A stretch of 64,000 nt of DNA, taken from Triglochin maritima (Eukaryota; Streptophyta; Magnoliopsida; Alismatales; Juncaginaceae). The DNA is taken from contig OY821772.1 in assembly GCA_963682175.1 (NCBI GenBank), positions 17,042,743 through 17,106,742 on the forward strand, in the 5' to 3' direction. Made by a program: the position numbers and the translations under genes. The notes beneath the pieces were generated by a model, which was given only the letters and a program-made list of their open reading frames with translations, made no database searches and was not told the DNA's origin. This document shows positions 46,301 to 56,735 of the stretch, piece after piece (the first letter of the stretch is position 1; the number at the start of each line of letters is the position of its first letter).

Positions 46301-46480
46301 TGGAAACGGACCGAGGTAGTCCATGTATGGAACCCGGTCCCCTTCGCCACCACGAGACGACTCGGCCTCTTGCTCCAAAGGAGCACGAGGCGGAGATGGT
46401 CGATCACCAAGATCTTCCATCTCAGAAGTATGCACTCTCTCGAGCCGAGCGCTCTCACCAGAACGAGCCCAACCTCGCAT
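43346..46480 (-). CDS. Gag-protease polyprotein of element I (intact)
   Basis: This is an uninterrupted frame of about 1,044 codons from ATG at 46480; the open frame extends ten codons upstream without an ATG. An N-terminal Pro/Arg-rich region comes first, then a retrotransposon gag domain (about residues 140-285: FEEVCSMFKLQQL, LKDNAKKWMYSL, FLKRFFPQR). A CCHC zinc knuckle CSRCGLSGHDDLEC lies at about 356-369, followed by a Gln/Pro-rich linker. Acidic REPDPE-type repeats lie at about 576-630. The retropepsin-like protease has ALLDLGASVNLLP (catalytic Asp about 746) and ILGRPFLA (about 822-829). A tail carries four ten-residue repeats (about 916-952) and ends GGFPFDVP. It would assemble particles and process itself. 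RT and integrase are absent, so these would come from another element. I am sure of the domains; expression is inferred. Confidence 0.93.
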   Translation of the reverse strand: MRGWARSGESARLERVHTSEMEDLGDRPSPPRAPLEQEAESSRGGEGDRVPYMDYLGPFPPPRRPPSPPPLTREEGRFGQDRVLGAPPPLARHDRPMTLWERTHPVRAAQPSCIVVPPARGNSYELKPQYVSMLPTFTANKEDPYIFIREFEEVCSMFKLQQLDEDSVRLRMISFALKDNAKKWMYSLPASSIRSWDDFVTVFLKRFFPQRKTQQIRHQIHQMYQTETESFHGFFERFKDLLQQCPHHGLELWQLCQIVYEGINYNTRTLLESMCQGDFQMKPIEEAWDTFESMAERTFEWDTMREPPAARSSGRAGSYQVESTIASEAKVAALMRRIECLEMDRAPVAQVATPECSRCGLSGHDDLECAYAPRDTEHANAMYQQRPRNDPYSHSYNPGWRNHPNFSWGPSGGNGQSSHAQPQPPPYQPPRPSVTYQPPHQRSQNHNYQPPQTSSSGYSSQTPQPQRVDPKDSTLEETLHAFIQSTQAMFSANNNTVKALEMQVSQLANQLHEREKGQLPSQPEVNPRGTHSQGRTPLPHATSEPTHHINVIHTLRSGKEVDNHIGVPSLSSPSLREPDPEAPSTNTSRKEPDPEVLSTFPSTKGPNLEVPLSPLVSKEPDSEVPTHVSLDLNSGVPSHPYAPKAPFPERLKKKTSDQHDKMLEMFRQVKVNIPLLEVIQQMPPYAKVLKDLCTKKRKTHVPKKAFLAANVSSLLAQPMQVKYKDPGCPTISCVIGDVPIHRALLDLGASVNLLPYSVYVHLGLGDLKQTKTTLQLADRSMKKPRGVVEDVLIKVGEFIYPVDFFVLDTEPVPNPLGQIPVILGRPFLATSNALINCRNGLMRLTYGSQYADFNIFTIGKKPDAFNDPVGVNLIQGMDESEVEGTFKYFRELFDEDPEGGEDVSPGLAQEGALCSDLVALEPHPSDLVALEPHSFDHVALEPQPFDHVAFEPPDTLFMASGPHDLHSISDEDPIWVKNQPPDTLQPGRGSPLIHASSFVNSQEASNDHNANKGVRWSSNSVLYVASPYRCISGLRDGGFPFDVP
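43625..43735 (-). repeat. 30-bp coding minisatellite in gag-pro tail of I
   Basis: Four in-frame units encode DLVALEPHPS-like decapeptides (SDLVALEPHP, SDLVALEPHS, FDHVALEPQP, FDHVAFEPP). In DNA each unit reads TGTGGCTCAAGGGCCAC plus a spacer. A-type tails lack it. Confidence 0.88.
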
Positions 46481-47533
46481 AAAAATGCTCGACTCGACTC
46501 TAACAAACACACAACAGAAGGTGTACTAGAGGAGGAGACTAAACGTAGAGAATAGATGAGGAGAGGACTCAGATGAGGAGGGAAGAATCCCTATAGCTAG
46601 CGAGGGTAGTGGGATCAGGAAGAAGCCTAACTAGCACGCACGGCTCAAACAAAGTAAGGCAATGGGTCCTTAAGCTAGACGACGCCTAACTTCGAGGTCA
46701 CTAGCCTCGACACGTCTCACCTCCCTACAACGAGGACCACAATGCCCAGCAAGTGATACCAGATCCGGAGATCCAGTACCTCCTACTATCGACAAGGTAG
46801 GCAACGCCGATCAGGTCATGACGGTCTCAACTAGATTACTCTCCTAGTGCGCCCGCAATCCTAGGGCCAATGTCTACTTGCTTTTAGTTAAGGCTTTATT
46901 AAGAGTGATTTTTAGGGCCAAGGAAAGGGTGATGAAATCCCCCACCTTATCTTTTATGGGACAGCCCCTCCTTAGTAGCAATTTGATCCTAGATCTAGCA
47001 ATCAATCGCTCCAATCAAACGCTCTCTCACTCTTGTCCCGATGCACCTTACTAACTAATGCATGAAAGAAACATGCATGAATGAGGGATCGGGGTGCACG
47101 TACCTCACGCCAGCAATCAACGACAAAATGAAAAGCAAAGAAAAGACAAATGCATGCAAGGTCTACCAATGGTGCATGACCTAGATGGCAAGAAGTCTAA
47201 TCTTTTGCTTTGAGTTTTATGGTCCAAGTTGATTAAAGGGGGAGTGATTAATGATCTGGGAGCAAATAAGAAGTCACAGCATGCAAAATTGGGCTCCCAG
47301 ATAACACAAATTACAACACAAATGACCACAAAAAAATTGGAAGACAGAATCCCTTACCAGGCCGCCAATTGGCGGTTCCAAACCGCTGATTGGCGGTCTT
47401 TTGTTGGATTTGCTTCCTCAAACTTCTCCAGTGGCCTCCCCGTGATCAGAGTGTTCCCTGAAACTAAGAAAAACTGAAAAAGAAAAATTAAAAACCCCTC
47501 GAATCGTCCAAACCAAGGTCTGGACAGAGCACC
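46481..47533 (-). other. 5' leader of element I
   Basis: This is untranslated DNA between gag and primer site. It has the conserved island at 46921-46961 and the GATCAGGTCATGACGGTC block near 46809-46826. Two palindrome-like units lie at 47360-47377 and 47381-47398. Shared sequence near the gag start also appears in H and L. Confidence 0.78.
47360..47398. promoter_or_regulatory. Two palindrome-like hairpins in leader of I
   Basis: GGCCGCCAATTGGCGGTT and AACCGCTGATTGGCGGTC are separated by three bases. They are the leader counterpart of the LTR copies at 41386-41403 and 48725-48742. Confidence 0.6.
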
Positions 47534-47551
47534 TCCCCGGCAACGGCGCCA
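47534..47551 (-). other. Primer-binding site of I (exact tRNA-Asp match)
   Basis: The minus strand reads TGGCGCCGTTGCCGGGGA, the exact complement of the CCA-tailed 3' end expected for plant tRNA-Asp. It lies six bases inside the 5' LTR. It is the only undamaged primer site in the window. Confidence 0.92.
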
Positions 47552-47557
47552 AAAACT

Positions 47558-49111
47558 TGATTGATCGTTTTATATTTAACCGCAAGTGCACGGCCGCGTT
47601 GAAGCGGTGGCAAATACGGGTCGTCCACTGGGAGGTGTGTCGACACTTGGTTTATTCGAAGGCGAGAGGTCAAAAGAAGGGAGAAAGATGTATTACACTA
47701 ATCTAAACTACAAAGCTGAAATGAAATGCAAAGGAAATGAAGATAAGCAATAAAACTAAACCCCAAAGGGGGTAGAGAACTGATGTGAACATAAAGATGT
47801 GTGTGTGTGTGTGTTCAATTAAGCTCCTCACAACATGTAGTGCATGAAATCATAAAACTACATCCAATCTTGCCTCTACATGAATTAAGATAAGACTACA
47901 TCATTAAAACATACAAGACAATGATTGGAATGAAGCTACATGAACTCAAGTATAAAGACTAGACCCTACTATGCCTCTACATGAATTAAGATGACTACAT
48001 CATTAAAACATACAAGACATTAGCTAAGGAAAAGGCAACAAGAGTACATACACTACAAAATTGTGTTTCCAACATTAACTTCATCCATATCCTAACTTTA
48101 TCATTCCCCATAAAATAGGTCCACTAATCAAAGCATAAGCTAAGCTTCATTCAAGAGCATTAGCATATCAAAGATAAGAGTGGAGACCCATTAGATGGTT
48201 ATGGAAATCATATAAAGCTCAAGGGATAAAAATAACACACACTTAATACACTACATTATTATATCACATATTTCTCCACCCCCCAAATGGGGATGGAACT
48301 ACTCACTACTCATTACACTAACTAATTTAGCAAAGGAAAGCATAATACTGAAATGAAATTTATACTACTTAAGCAAGAAATATTAAAGAAGCATAAAACT
48401 AAACAAACAAACAAGCATGCAAAGGAAAGGAAATTAAACTAAGAGAGAAACAACATTATCAAAAGAAAACTTATATTATTAACTCACTCAATTACAAGTA
48501 GCTCTTCCTCCACTAGAGTTTTGCTTCAAGGCTTCACTCTTAGTAGGGAAGATGGCCACCAAGAGGGAGATGGATACAATGGGAGGTGAAGAGTTCTATT
48601 TATAAGCATGGAAAAAGCTAATCCGGGACAATCCCCCGATGTGGGACTAAACCAATACCAAAAATAGCCTAAACACATGATAATACAAGTCCAGGAAGAA
48701 TCTTGGCTGATTTGGGCTTAACCAGACCGCCAATTGGCGGCCTATAAACTTCAGATCTGTCTGGATCTTCTGGTGGGCTTTCCTTAGTGTGTTTCTTGGT
48801 CTTGGATGCATCTAACATGTTTAGTGGAGCTCCGACCCGAATCGAATTGACAAAATACTCCTCATAATGGTGTGGAGTTTCCTGTTTTGCTCTTAGGTCC
48901 TTCTGTCTTACGATCAGGTCCTTCTCCCTTGCATCTTGGTCCCCAGGTCTCACAATTAGGTCCTTTTTTCCTGCTTTTGGGTCCTTTCATGGCTCTTCTC
49001 TTCAAACCTCTTTATTTCTGAAAACTAAACATAAAACTCGTCACGTAGCATTGCTTAGGTGTAAGATAATGGATATAAGGTACAAATATAAGCATGAAAT
49101 GATGTCAATCA
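47558..49111 (-). repeat. 5' LTR of element I
   Basis: At 1,554 bp it is nearly identical to 40214-41772. The TATA box (TATTTATA) is at 48597-48604, the near-palindrome at 48725-48742 and the CCCCCGATGTGGGACT block about 30 bp upstream of the TATA in element sense. As the 5' LTR it should hold the active promoter for the gag-pro transcript. Confidence 0.94.
48597..48604 (-). promoter_or_regulatory. TATA box of 5' LTR of I
   Basis: The minus strand reads TATAAATAGAACTCTTCACC, the form common to all family members. It is likely the promoter core driving 46480-43346. Confidence 0.72.
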
Positions 49112-49116
49112 ATACT
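49112..49116. repeat. TSD of element I, right copy (ATACT)
   Basis: It follows the LTR end CAATCA and matches 40209-40213. Confidence 0.93.
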
Positions 49117-49378
49117 ACATGGATTTATGCATGAAAAATGAAAGATCTCACCAAGATAAAGCGCAAAAGGAAGTTCGTGGTTATGTTGATGGACACAAAC
49201 CCGAATTCCCTCATAACATGTGAGATACTGAAGAAGGGAGACAAATACGTGAAGAAATGGGGCCCAAGTACACAAGGGTTGGGGCCTACAACAATCAATG
49301 CTCGCTCATGGAGTCTTTTATTATTATTTTTTTAAATAAGATGTATACATCAACAAAGACATTCTCATAATCATTTGG
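49117..49378 (-). other. 3' noncoding region of J, inner part
   Basis: This is the continuation of 38958-40213 after the I insertion, up to the gag-pro stop of J. It holds the GGGCCCAAGTACACAAGGGT block common to A, B and I. No gene. Confidence 0.72.
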
Positions 49379-50452
49379 TCAAGGAACATCAAATGAGAAC
49401 ATCGAGTCATGAGGACTAGAGACTTGCCGAGATGGGCAAACTTCACTGGTACTCTGAGGTGTCATGAGGGGTGATAGGTCAAAGCTGAAAGGCTCGAACG
49501 CCTCATGATATTGGTTGGGTGTGGGCAACATGAATGAGTGGAGTTGTGTTGCCTCACTAGGGTTTAGTTGCTTATCGAACAAAACCCTCTAACCAATAGG
49601 TGGGTCCATCAGAATGAGTTCCTCAAGCTCATTCGATGGATGCAGCAGACCTGCATCACTAAGAATGGGGCTTCTACCCAAATCATCCAACAAGGACCTC
49701 CCACCATCATTTATATCATCAAGCATAAGCTCGGTCTTAGGTGGGTCCTTGTTGGAGTCAAGATGAAGCTCAAATGGCTCAATGGCCAAGGGACATGAGA
49801 CAGAGACACCTTCTGGTATAGGCATATGATGAGGTGTCTCACTCTCACTAGTAATCTCAACTGAATCATGCAACGAACACTCCTTTTGGACATTCATGTT
49901 TGATGCCAGCTCACTTTGTTGCATTACAAAGACAGGCAATGTGTTTTCGCTCGGCCCACAAACATTCACAATGGGTTGCATTGGTGTTAGGGGTGTTCGT
50001 TGATTTTGTGGTGCTTTCTCTAATTGGCGGATGAGGTTGAGATTTAAAGGTTGGTCCATGGGCTCTTGTTGCCTACCAGAGTTGAACACATGATACTCGG
50101 CACTCATGTTACCGAATGAGAGCTTCATGAGACCATTTCTACAATTAATTAAGGCGTTGGAAGTTGCCAGAAATGGTCTACCCAAAATGAAAGTTATTTG
50201 AGAGTGGGTTTTCGCAACAGGATTGATATCGAGGACAACAAAATCGACTGGAAATATAAAATCTCCAACTTTGATAAGCACGTCCTCGATAATCCCCTTT
50301 GGAATACGAATGGATATATCCGCCAATTGGAGGGTGATCTTAGTTGGTTTCAATTCTCCCAAATTCAACTGTTGATAAACAGAAAATGGGAGGAGGTTTA
50401 CCGTCGATCCAAAATCAAGCAATACATTACTCATGCTAGTGTCCCCTATCAT
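49379..50452 (-). pseudogene. Element J protease and C-terminal tail (broken)
   Basis: The protease has NVLLDFGSTVNLLPFSVYQQ (about 50425-50366), in which the residue after the catalytic Asp is Phe instead of Leu, and FILGRPFLATSNAL (about 50195-50155). The tail runs through the KDPPKTELMLDD linker. TGG has become TAG at about 49587 within the IGWRV block. The last segment ends MFSFDVP at 49379. A further CAG-to-TAG change lies just upstream of the protease at about 50455. Confidence 0.86.
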
Positions 50453-50517
50453 ACACTAAATAGTAGGACACCCAGGGTCCTTGTATTTTCTGTAGGCGGG
50501 ATTGGACAAAAGTGAGC

Positions 50518-52482
50518 TTACATTTGCAGCCAAGAATGCTTTCTTAGGAACATTGGTCTTCCTCTTGGTTTGCAGAGATCCTTCAACACTTTGGCATATT
50601 GAGGTATTTGTTGGATGGCATCCAACAAGGGGATGTTAACCTTCACTTGCTTAAACACCTTTAATAACTTATCAATTGTGTCACTCTGCTTTTTAGTTAA
50701 CCTACTTGGATAGGGAGCTTTTGGCAGGTAGGTTTTCGGCGGTGCCTGAGAAGGAGGCGTTGGTGTATTACCCTCACCCTCAGCCTCTTCTTCACCACCA
50801 TTCCCACTGAGGGGGCTACATAGGTGGTGGTGGTGCCAAGGAAATGTGATTGTCAACCTGCTTTCCATTCCTTAAAGTTACAATGGAATTGACATGGTGA
50901 GCAGGTTCCTCTACATGGTTTACTTGCCGCCCCCGAGGTACCACATTCTCATTTTGCATGTGTTGTTGCTGGTACATGCGGGGGCTAGCCTCAGGCTGGC
51001 TAGGCAGAGACCCTCTCTCTCTTTCATGTACACACTGAGCCAATTGGCCCATCTGAAGCTCTAGAGATTTAATGGTCTGCTGATTTGAAGTGAGAACTTG
51101 ACTTGTGGTCGACGTAAAAAATTTCATTGAATTTTCAAGTCCACGAGTCAAGGTCTCAAGCGAATTGAATCGGGTTTCAATATTATTGGAATTTGGGAAA
51201 CCCGATTGATTGGTGATTGGAGCTTGGGGTGGCTGATAAGATTGTCCATGCATGGGAGGTTGGTATGATTGGTTAGGTGGTCGAGAGGAGTTTGAAGGAC
51301 CACCCGGGGCATTATTTTGGTCCATGAAAAATTGGGGTGGTTCCTCCATCCAGGATTATAAGATGATGAGTATGGGTCATTCCTAGCTCTGTCATAGATG
51401 GCGTTGACATGTTCCATCTCAGGAGGAATGGACGCACACTCGCTTTCTACATGACCTATCCTACCACATGAATTACAGGGAACTCGACTAGATGTGAACA
51501 TGTGAGTTGCACCTTCTTGGTTTTGGAGCTCAATCAAATCAATACGGCGCATTAAGGCCGCCATGCGTGCCTCGGTGGCCGTAGTCGTATTGATAGTAAA
51601 TGCGGCACCCGATCTAGTCGAGTTTTCATTCGCGATCCTCACTATTATGCTAGATGATGCAGGTGGCTCCCTCACACTCTCCCATTGCATGGTTTTTTTT
51701 GCGAGGTCTTCTAGTAAAGCCCATGCCTCCCTTTCATCCTTTCCCAAGAACTCTCCTTGACACATGGACTCAATGAGTGTTCGGGACGATATGTGAAGAC
51801 CCTCGTAAACAATCTGACAAAGACGCCACAACTCAATGCCATGGTGAGGGCATGAGGATAGTAGCTCCTTGAACCTCTCTAGATATGCATGAAATGTTTC
51901 GGTCTCAAGTTCATAGAATGAATTGATTTCGTTCCTCAATTTTTGAGTCCGATGATTTGGAAAGTATTTCTTGAGGAATGCAGATTGAAACTCATCCCAA
52001 GTCCTAAAGGCATTCGCCTGGTTACTGTACAACCACTTCTTGGCATCATCCTTTAGTGCAAAAGGAGAAAGCCTAAGATGGATGGAGTCTGTGCTAAGTT
52101 GTTGCAGCTTGAACATAGCACAGTCCTCCTCAAATTCCCTGAGAAAGATATAGGGGTCACCTTTCCCAGTGAAGTGAGGGAGCATAGAAAGAAACTGAGG
52201 CTTAACCTCAAAATGGTTCCCATTTACCTCTGGCAATACGATGCATGAGGGTAGTGCAGTACGGCTCGGGTATCATCGATCACGTAGAGGTATGGGAGCC
52301 ATAACAGGAAGCACATGTGGAATAGGTGGGTCCAACAACTGCTCCTCACGGAAATTAGCAGCCATTGAACCCGGACTGTGTGCGATACGAGAGGAGGAAG
52401 GCGTCGAGAAATCGACTACCGAAGCAGGGATGACAACGTGCCTCATCAGACGGCCACTCTCGTCTCATGCCCACAAAAGCAT
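50518..52482 (-). pseudogene. Element J gag (broken)
   Basis: It starts at the ATG at 52482. TGC has become TGA at 52273-52275. The gag domain is otherwise clean down to the CCHC knuckle CNSCGRIGHVESEC (about 51471-51430). A one-base loss near 51331 shifts the frame. A second piece (51349-50816) carries the Q/P-rich linker and ends at TAG after PPPPM. A third (50868-50518) holds the start of the protease region with a shift near 50568. Confidence 0.86.
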
Positions 52483-53454
52483 GCACAAAGGTGCACACAC
52501 ACAAACCAAAACTTTTTTTAACAAAGAATGTGCGTAGAGGAGAAGACTGGGGAACACAGGAGACAAAGAATGACTCAGGAGAGAAGGGAAGAAGTCCTTA
52601 TTCTACGGCGGATGGGTACAGGTAGAAGCACACAAGCAAACAAGGCTCAAGCAATCCTAAGGTCACTATAGATCCTTACAGGTAGACGACGCCTAACAGC
52701 GAGGTCACACGGCCTCAACACGCCTCACCTCCCTACGACGAGGACCACAAAGCACAGCTAGTGAGCCAAGATCCGGAGATCTCGCCTCTCCTACTATCGG
52801 CAATGTCTACTTGATTTTAAAAATTAGGCTCTTGATTAGTGTGGTTTGTGGGGCGAAGTAAAGGGTGATGAAATCCCCCACCTTATCTTTTATGGGACAA
52901 CCCCTCCTTAGTAGTGTTTTAGAGTCTTAATCTAACAATCAACTCTCCAAACAAACGTTCAACACACTTGTTTCAATGCACTTCCTAATAACTAATGCAT
53001 GTTCATACGAAATGCATGAATGAGAGTAGAAGGTGCGTACCTCACGCCAGCACTCAGCAACTGAAAATAAAGCTAAAATAAAAGACAATCTACATGCCTA
53101 AGTCACATACATGATACATGACCTAAGCAAGAGAGAATGCCTAATCTTTTGCTTTGGGTTTTAGGGTCCAAGTTGCTTAAATGAGGTTTAATTATTGATC
53201 TGGGAACAAACTATAAGTCAAAACATGACAAATCAAGTCCCAGATCACTACATCAATTATGGAAACAAGCTGAAGAAACGAGAAGGGAAACAGGGCTCAC
53301 CAGACCGCTGATTGGCGGTCCAAAGTGCCCAGGTTGGCCTCCAACTTCTCCTGCTACCTCCCCGTGCGACTCCAAGTCTCCTGAAACAAAGAAAAACTAT
53401 AAAACACAAATTAAATCCACTCGAATCGTCCAAACAAGAGTCTGGACTGGCACC
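52483..53454 (-). other. 5' leader of element J
   Basis: It has the conserved island at about 52861-52895 and the palindrome variant GACCGCTGATTGGCGGTC at 53303-53320. The block containing GATCAGGTCATGACGGTC is missing: sequence jumps near 52800 from CTACTATCGG to CAATGTCTACTTG, a deletion of about 80-90 bp relative to C. Confidence 0.72.
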
Positions 53455-53472
53455 TCCCCGACAATGGTGCCA
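53455..53472 (-). other. Primer-binding site of J (tRNA-Asp type)
   Basis: The minus strand reads TGGCACCATTGTCGGGGA, three mismatches from the tRNA-Asp complement, six bases from the LTR. Confidence 0.82.
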
Positions 53473-53478
53473 AAAACT

Positions 53479-54876
53479 TGTTTAATCGTTTAAACTACCG
53501 CAAGTGCACGACATCGGTGAAGACGTGGCAAATACGGGTCGTCGACAGGGAGGTGACCAGCCTCTCATTTGCACAAAATCAATTGGAAAAAATAGGGAAG
53601 GGAGTTTGATTATCCTACTCTACGATACACTACACTACGAAGTACGAAATGCGAAAGAAAGTAGCAAACGATGAACTCCTGAACTAAACTAAGAACTAAA
53701 TAAGTGCTGGAATTCAGAAATAGAAAGCCCCTAAGGGGTGGAGTTAGTGCACACATGCAAAGAGGTGGGTGTTGAACACATTCTTTATGCACAAATAAGG
53801 GTAGTTTTATCATGCATAGGAAGTGTCTAAATGTTATGGCAAAACCTATCAATCCATTCACTATCCTAGTTGATTAACATTTACATACAGAAGCTGGTTT
53901 ATTTCAAAACCTAAACAAGCATGAGAGGTGTCTAAACATTTTGGCAAAACTCATCAAGTTATAAGTTCTATCCTAAACAAGAAAGCATACATTCATGTTT
54001 ATCAACACATTGTAAATAAAACATTCATTCAAACCTCTAATGCATGTATGAACCTCTACTCCACCCCCCAAAGGGGATGGAACTACTCACTACACATTAG
54101 ACTAATTATTCAACTAAGCAAGGAAAGCATATTAACTAAGCTACTAAAACTACTGAAATGAAATTAAACAAAGTAAAACAAGCAACATGAAACAAACAAC
54201 ATAATAAAGAAACGTTTATTAAAATGACTCACAATTCAAGTAGCATCCTCCTACTTTAGTGTGTGCTTCAAGGACTCACTTCTAGTAGGAAGAATATCTA
54301 CTCAAAATGTGAAGTGATTACACTGGAAGGTGAAGAGTTCTATTCATAGTCATAGAAAAAGGCAATCCAGGACAATCCCCCGATGTGTGACTAAACAAAT
54401 ACCAGAAATGGACTAAATACACACTAATACGCGACCCACCAAAATCCTAATGGATTTGGTCCAAAAAAGACCGCCACTTAGCGGTCTTGGACGGCCAATT
54501 GGCGGTCTATATGGTTCGGATCAGGCTGGATTTTATTCTGGGCTTTTCTGGATGTCTTTATTGGTCTTTAATGCATCTACTTCACTTGTTGGAGCTCCGA
54601 CCCGAATAGAATTGCCAAAATACTCCCCATGATGGTGTGGAGTTTTCTGTTTTGTTCTCTGGTCCTTTGGTCTTACATTCAGGTCCTTCTCCCTTGCATC
54701 TTAGTCCCCAGCTCTCACAATTCAGTCATTTTTCCCAGCTTTTGGGACCTTTTATGCTTCATCTCTTCAAACCTATTTATTTCTGAAATGCAAACATAAA
54801 ACTCGTCACATAACATTATTTAGGTGAAGGATAATGGATATAAGATATAAATATAAGCATGAAATGATGTCAATCA
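53479..54876 (-). repeat. 5' LTR of element J
   Basis: The 1,398-bp LTR runs from TGATTGACATC at 54876 to GATTAAACA at 53479. It has two palindrome-like units (54469-54486 and 54490-54507), while the TATA is mutated (TATTCATA in plus view near 54341). The U5 end is of the C/K type (GTCTTCACCGATGTCGTGC in sense), unlike J's 3' LTR. Confidence 0.9.
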
Positions 54877-54881
54877 CTCGT
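54877..54881. repeat. TSD of element J, right copy (CTCGT)
   Basis: It follows CAATCA and matches 37585-37589; H pol resumes immediately after. Confidence 0.92.
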
Positions 54882-56130
54882 GACCGAGCAACTTCCTATG
54901 GGGTGATCAAAAATCTGACCAAACCAAATTTAGATCTTATGTCAGATTCTTTCACTTGGAGGACCCCTACCTATTCAAATACTACTCTGACCAAATTTTC
55001 AGGCGGTGCATCCTAAATAACGAGTTCCAAGGTATGCTATAATTTTGCCACTCTGAGGCATGTGGAGGACACTTTGGAGCAAAGAAAACTGCCACCAAGG
55101 TGCTCCAATTTGGATTCTACTAGCCTTCGCTTTTCAAAGATGCTTACGAATTTTCTATGCAATGTGATAGGTGTCAGCACCTTGGCAGGATCAATCAATG
55201 TGATATGACGCCTTTACAAAATATCCTTGTCATTGACATCTTCGATGTTTGGGGCATCGACTTTATGGGTCCTTTCCCGAATTCGTTCAGGAATGTTTAC
55301 ATTCTGGTGGACATTGACTATGTGTGTAAGTGGGTTGAGGCTATCCCCATGAAATCCAATGACAACAAGGTGGTCACCAAATTTTAAAGGACATTTTTGC
55401 ACGATTTGGTACTCGTACCACAATCAACGACAGGGGTACCCACTTCTGTAATCACTCCTTTGAAGCGCTTATGAGGAAGTATTCAATCACTCACAAGCTT
55501 GCAATCCCATATCATCCGCAAACTAGTGGGCATGTCGAAATCTCTAACCATCAATTAAAGCAAATCCTTGAGAAGATGGTTAATTCATCGAGGAAGGATT
55601 GGTCACTAAACTGAATGATGCATTATGGGCTTTCCGTGCCACGTATAAGACCAATTCGGGCATGTCGCCATATCAGGTAGTGTGGCAAGTCTTGCCACCT
55701 ACCCGTCGAGCTTGAGCATCGTGCTTTCTGGGCGATCAAAAACCTAAATATGGATCTTGATCAAGTAGGGGTGCAACGTAAATTAGACATCGTGGAATTG
55801 GAAGAGCTATGCAATGATGCGTATGAAAATGCCAAAATTCATAAGTCCCGAGCCAAGTTATTTCACGATCGCATGATTTTGCAAAAAGTGTTTACGACCA
55901 TGCAGAAGGTGTTACTTTACAATTCCCAGCGTCATCTAATTGCGGGTAAGCTCCGCAGTCGCTGGTCTGGCCCTTTCATTGTGCAAACCGTATTTCCTCA
56001 TGGAGCGGTTAGAATCTTGAACCCAAGGAATGATGACGTGTTCAAACTTAATGACAACGCCTAAAACCTTACTTGGAGGGGGCACCAGCTGAAGTCGAGG
56101 AGGTCATGTTCCTTCATGAACCTCCCTCGC
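54882..56130 (+). pseudogene. H integrase (broken)
   Basis: Integrase inserts element DNA into the genome. The zinc-binding CDRCQ half lies near 55161. The catalytic core has IFDVWGIDFMGPFP (first Asp 55259-55261), [11 protein letters not shown] (second Asp 55429-55431) and [12 protein letters not shown] (Glu 55537-55539). Second Asp and Glu are exactly 35 residues apart, the DD35E spacing. The C-terminal region KVLLYNSQRHLIAGKLRSRW lies near 55910. Frameshifts near 55386 and 55612, a stop near 55713 and TAA at 56062-56064 break it. The sequence follows directly from the NYLVTEQLP join across J. Confidence 0.9.
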
Positions 56131-56735
56131 ACGCAACCATGTGAGTGGTTGTGAATTCATGTTGTACATCTTCTAAACAAATAAAATTTGCAAATGTTTT
56201 CCACATTCTGAAGTTGGGGGGTTTGACCGCAATTCTTCCATACTCATAACCCTACCTTTTTAAAGTTTTTTGTTTGTTTGTATTTCTCCACCCCATCACC
56301 AACACACTTACAAAATCACCTCTACACAAGATCCTCCATCCCTCACCCAACTTTCAGCCCCTAAATCTGCAAATAATCCGCTACTGGCAGACCAGGAACC
56401 ACTCTGGGCGGGTTGTTTACCATATTTGTGTTCCAGATTTTTGTCGCCTACACACCTTTGTTTTTACATCTCTTTGGTGGTCTCTTCTGTCGTTGGTCAC
56501 TTTCCGGTGCTCCTGGTGGCGTGGTAAACATCTTATCCTCCCCACTTTGTTTGATTAAGTGTTGTTAAAACTTTTGAAATCATACATTATGCATGCCTAA
56601 ATAACACTCAGGATCACAATCACACGAGCACCCGTATCATGCTTGCCACGTAGACAGTTGTAGACCCTTGGTATTCATTCCATCCTCCACTGGCGTATTA
56701 CTTGGCATTTTTGGACGTCTCATTTTTCTAGTAGT
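56131..56735 (+). other. Spacer between H integrase and envelope-position ORF
   Basis: About 600 bp holds the G-run tract at 56205-56224 and a CCGCTACTGGCAGACC half-palindrome near 56378. Short overlapping frames at 56270-56558 show no recognisable domain. It may contain the degraded start of the downstream ORF. Confidence 0.5.
56205..56224 (+). other. Polypurine-like tract between H pol and envelope-position ORF
   Basis: CTGAAGTTGGGGGGTTTGAC lies about 150 bp after the integrase end. It resembles a PPT and is far from the LTR. Its role is unknown. Confidence 0.35.

Larger units (their letters stand above)
40214..49111 (-). mobile_element. Element I: young, intact gag-protease-only LTR retrotransposon
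   Basis: This 8,898-bp minus-strand element has TSD ATACT, near-identical LTRs (1,559 and 1,554 bp), an exact 18-base tRNA-Asp primer site, a leader, one uninterrupted gag-protease frame, a 3' noncoding region and a polypurine tract. By eye the LTRs differ at about four bases plus one 5-bp repeat unit, so it is by far the youngest insertion here. It encodes no RT, RNase H or integrase, so it must have been mobilised in trans, most simply by an H-type (Athila-like) relative. Confidence 0.94.
37590..54876 (-). mobile_element. Element J: gag-protease-only element inserted in H, split by I
   Basis: This minus-strand element's own DNA is 37590-40213 plus 49112-54876. It has both LTRs, a primer site, leader, broken gag-pro, 3' noncoding region and TSD CTCGT. 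Element I sits in its 3' noncoding region. No pol is present. The two LTRs are more alike in U3 (about 5-6% different by eye) than at the U5 end, where the 3' LTR carries a B-like sequence. Confidence 0.92.

Noticed and set aside
56270..56558. Two overlapping frames of about 85-95 codons between H integrase and the last ORF
   Set aside because: No recognisable domain, low-complexity composition and mutual overlap; more likely spacer.
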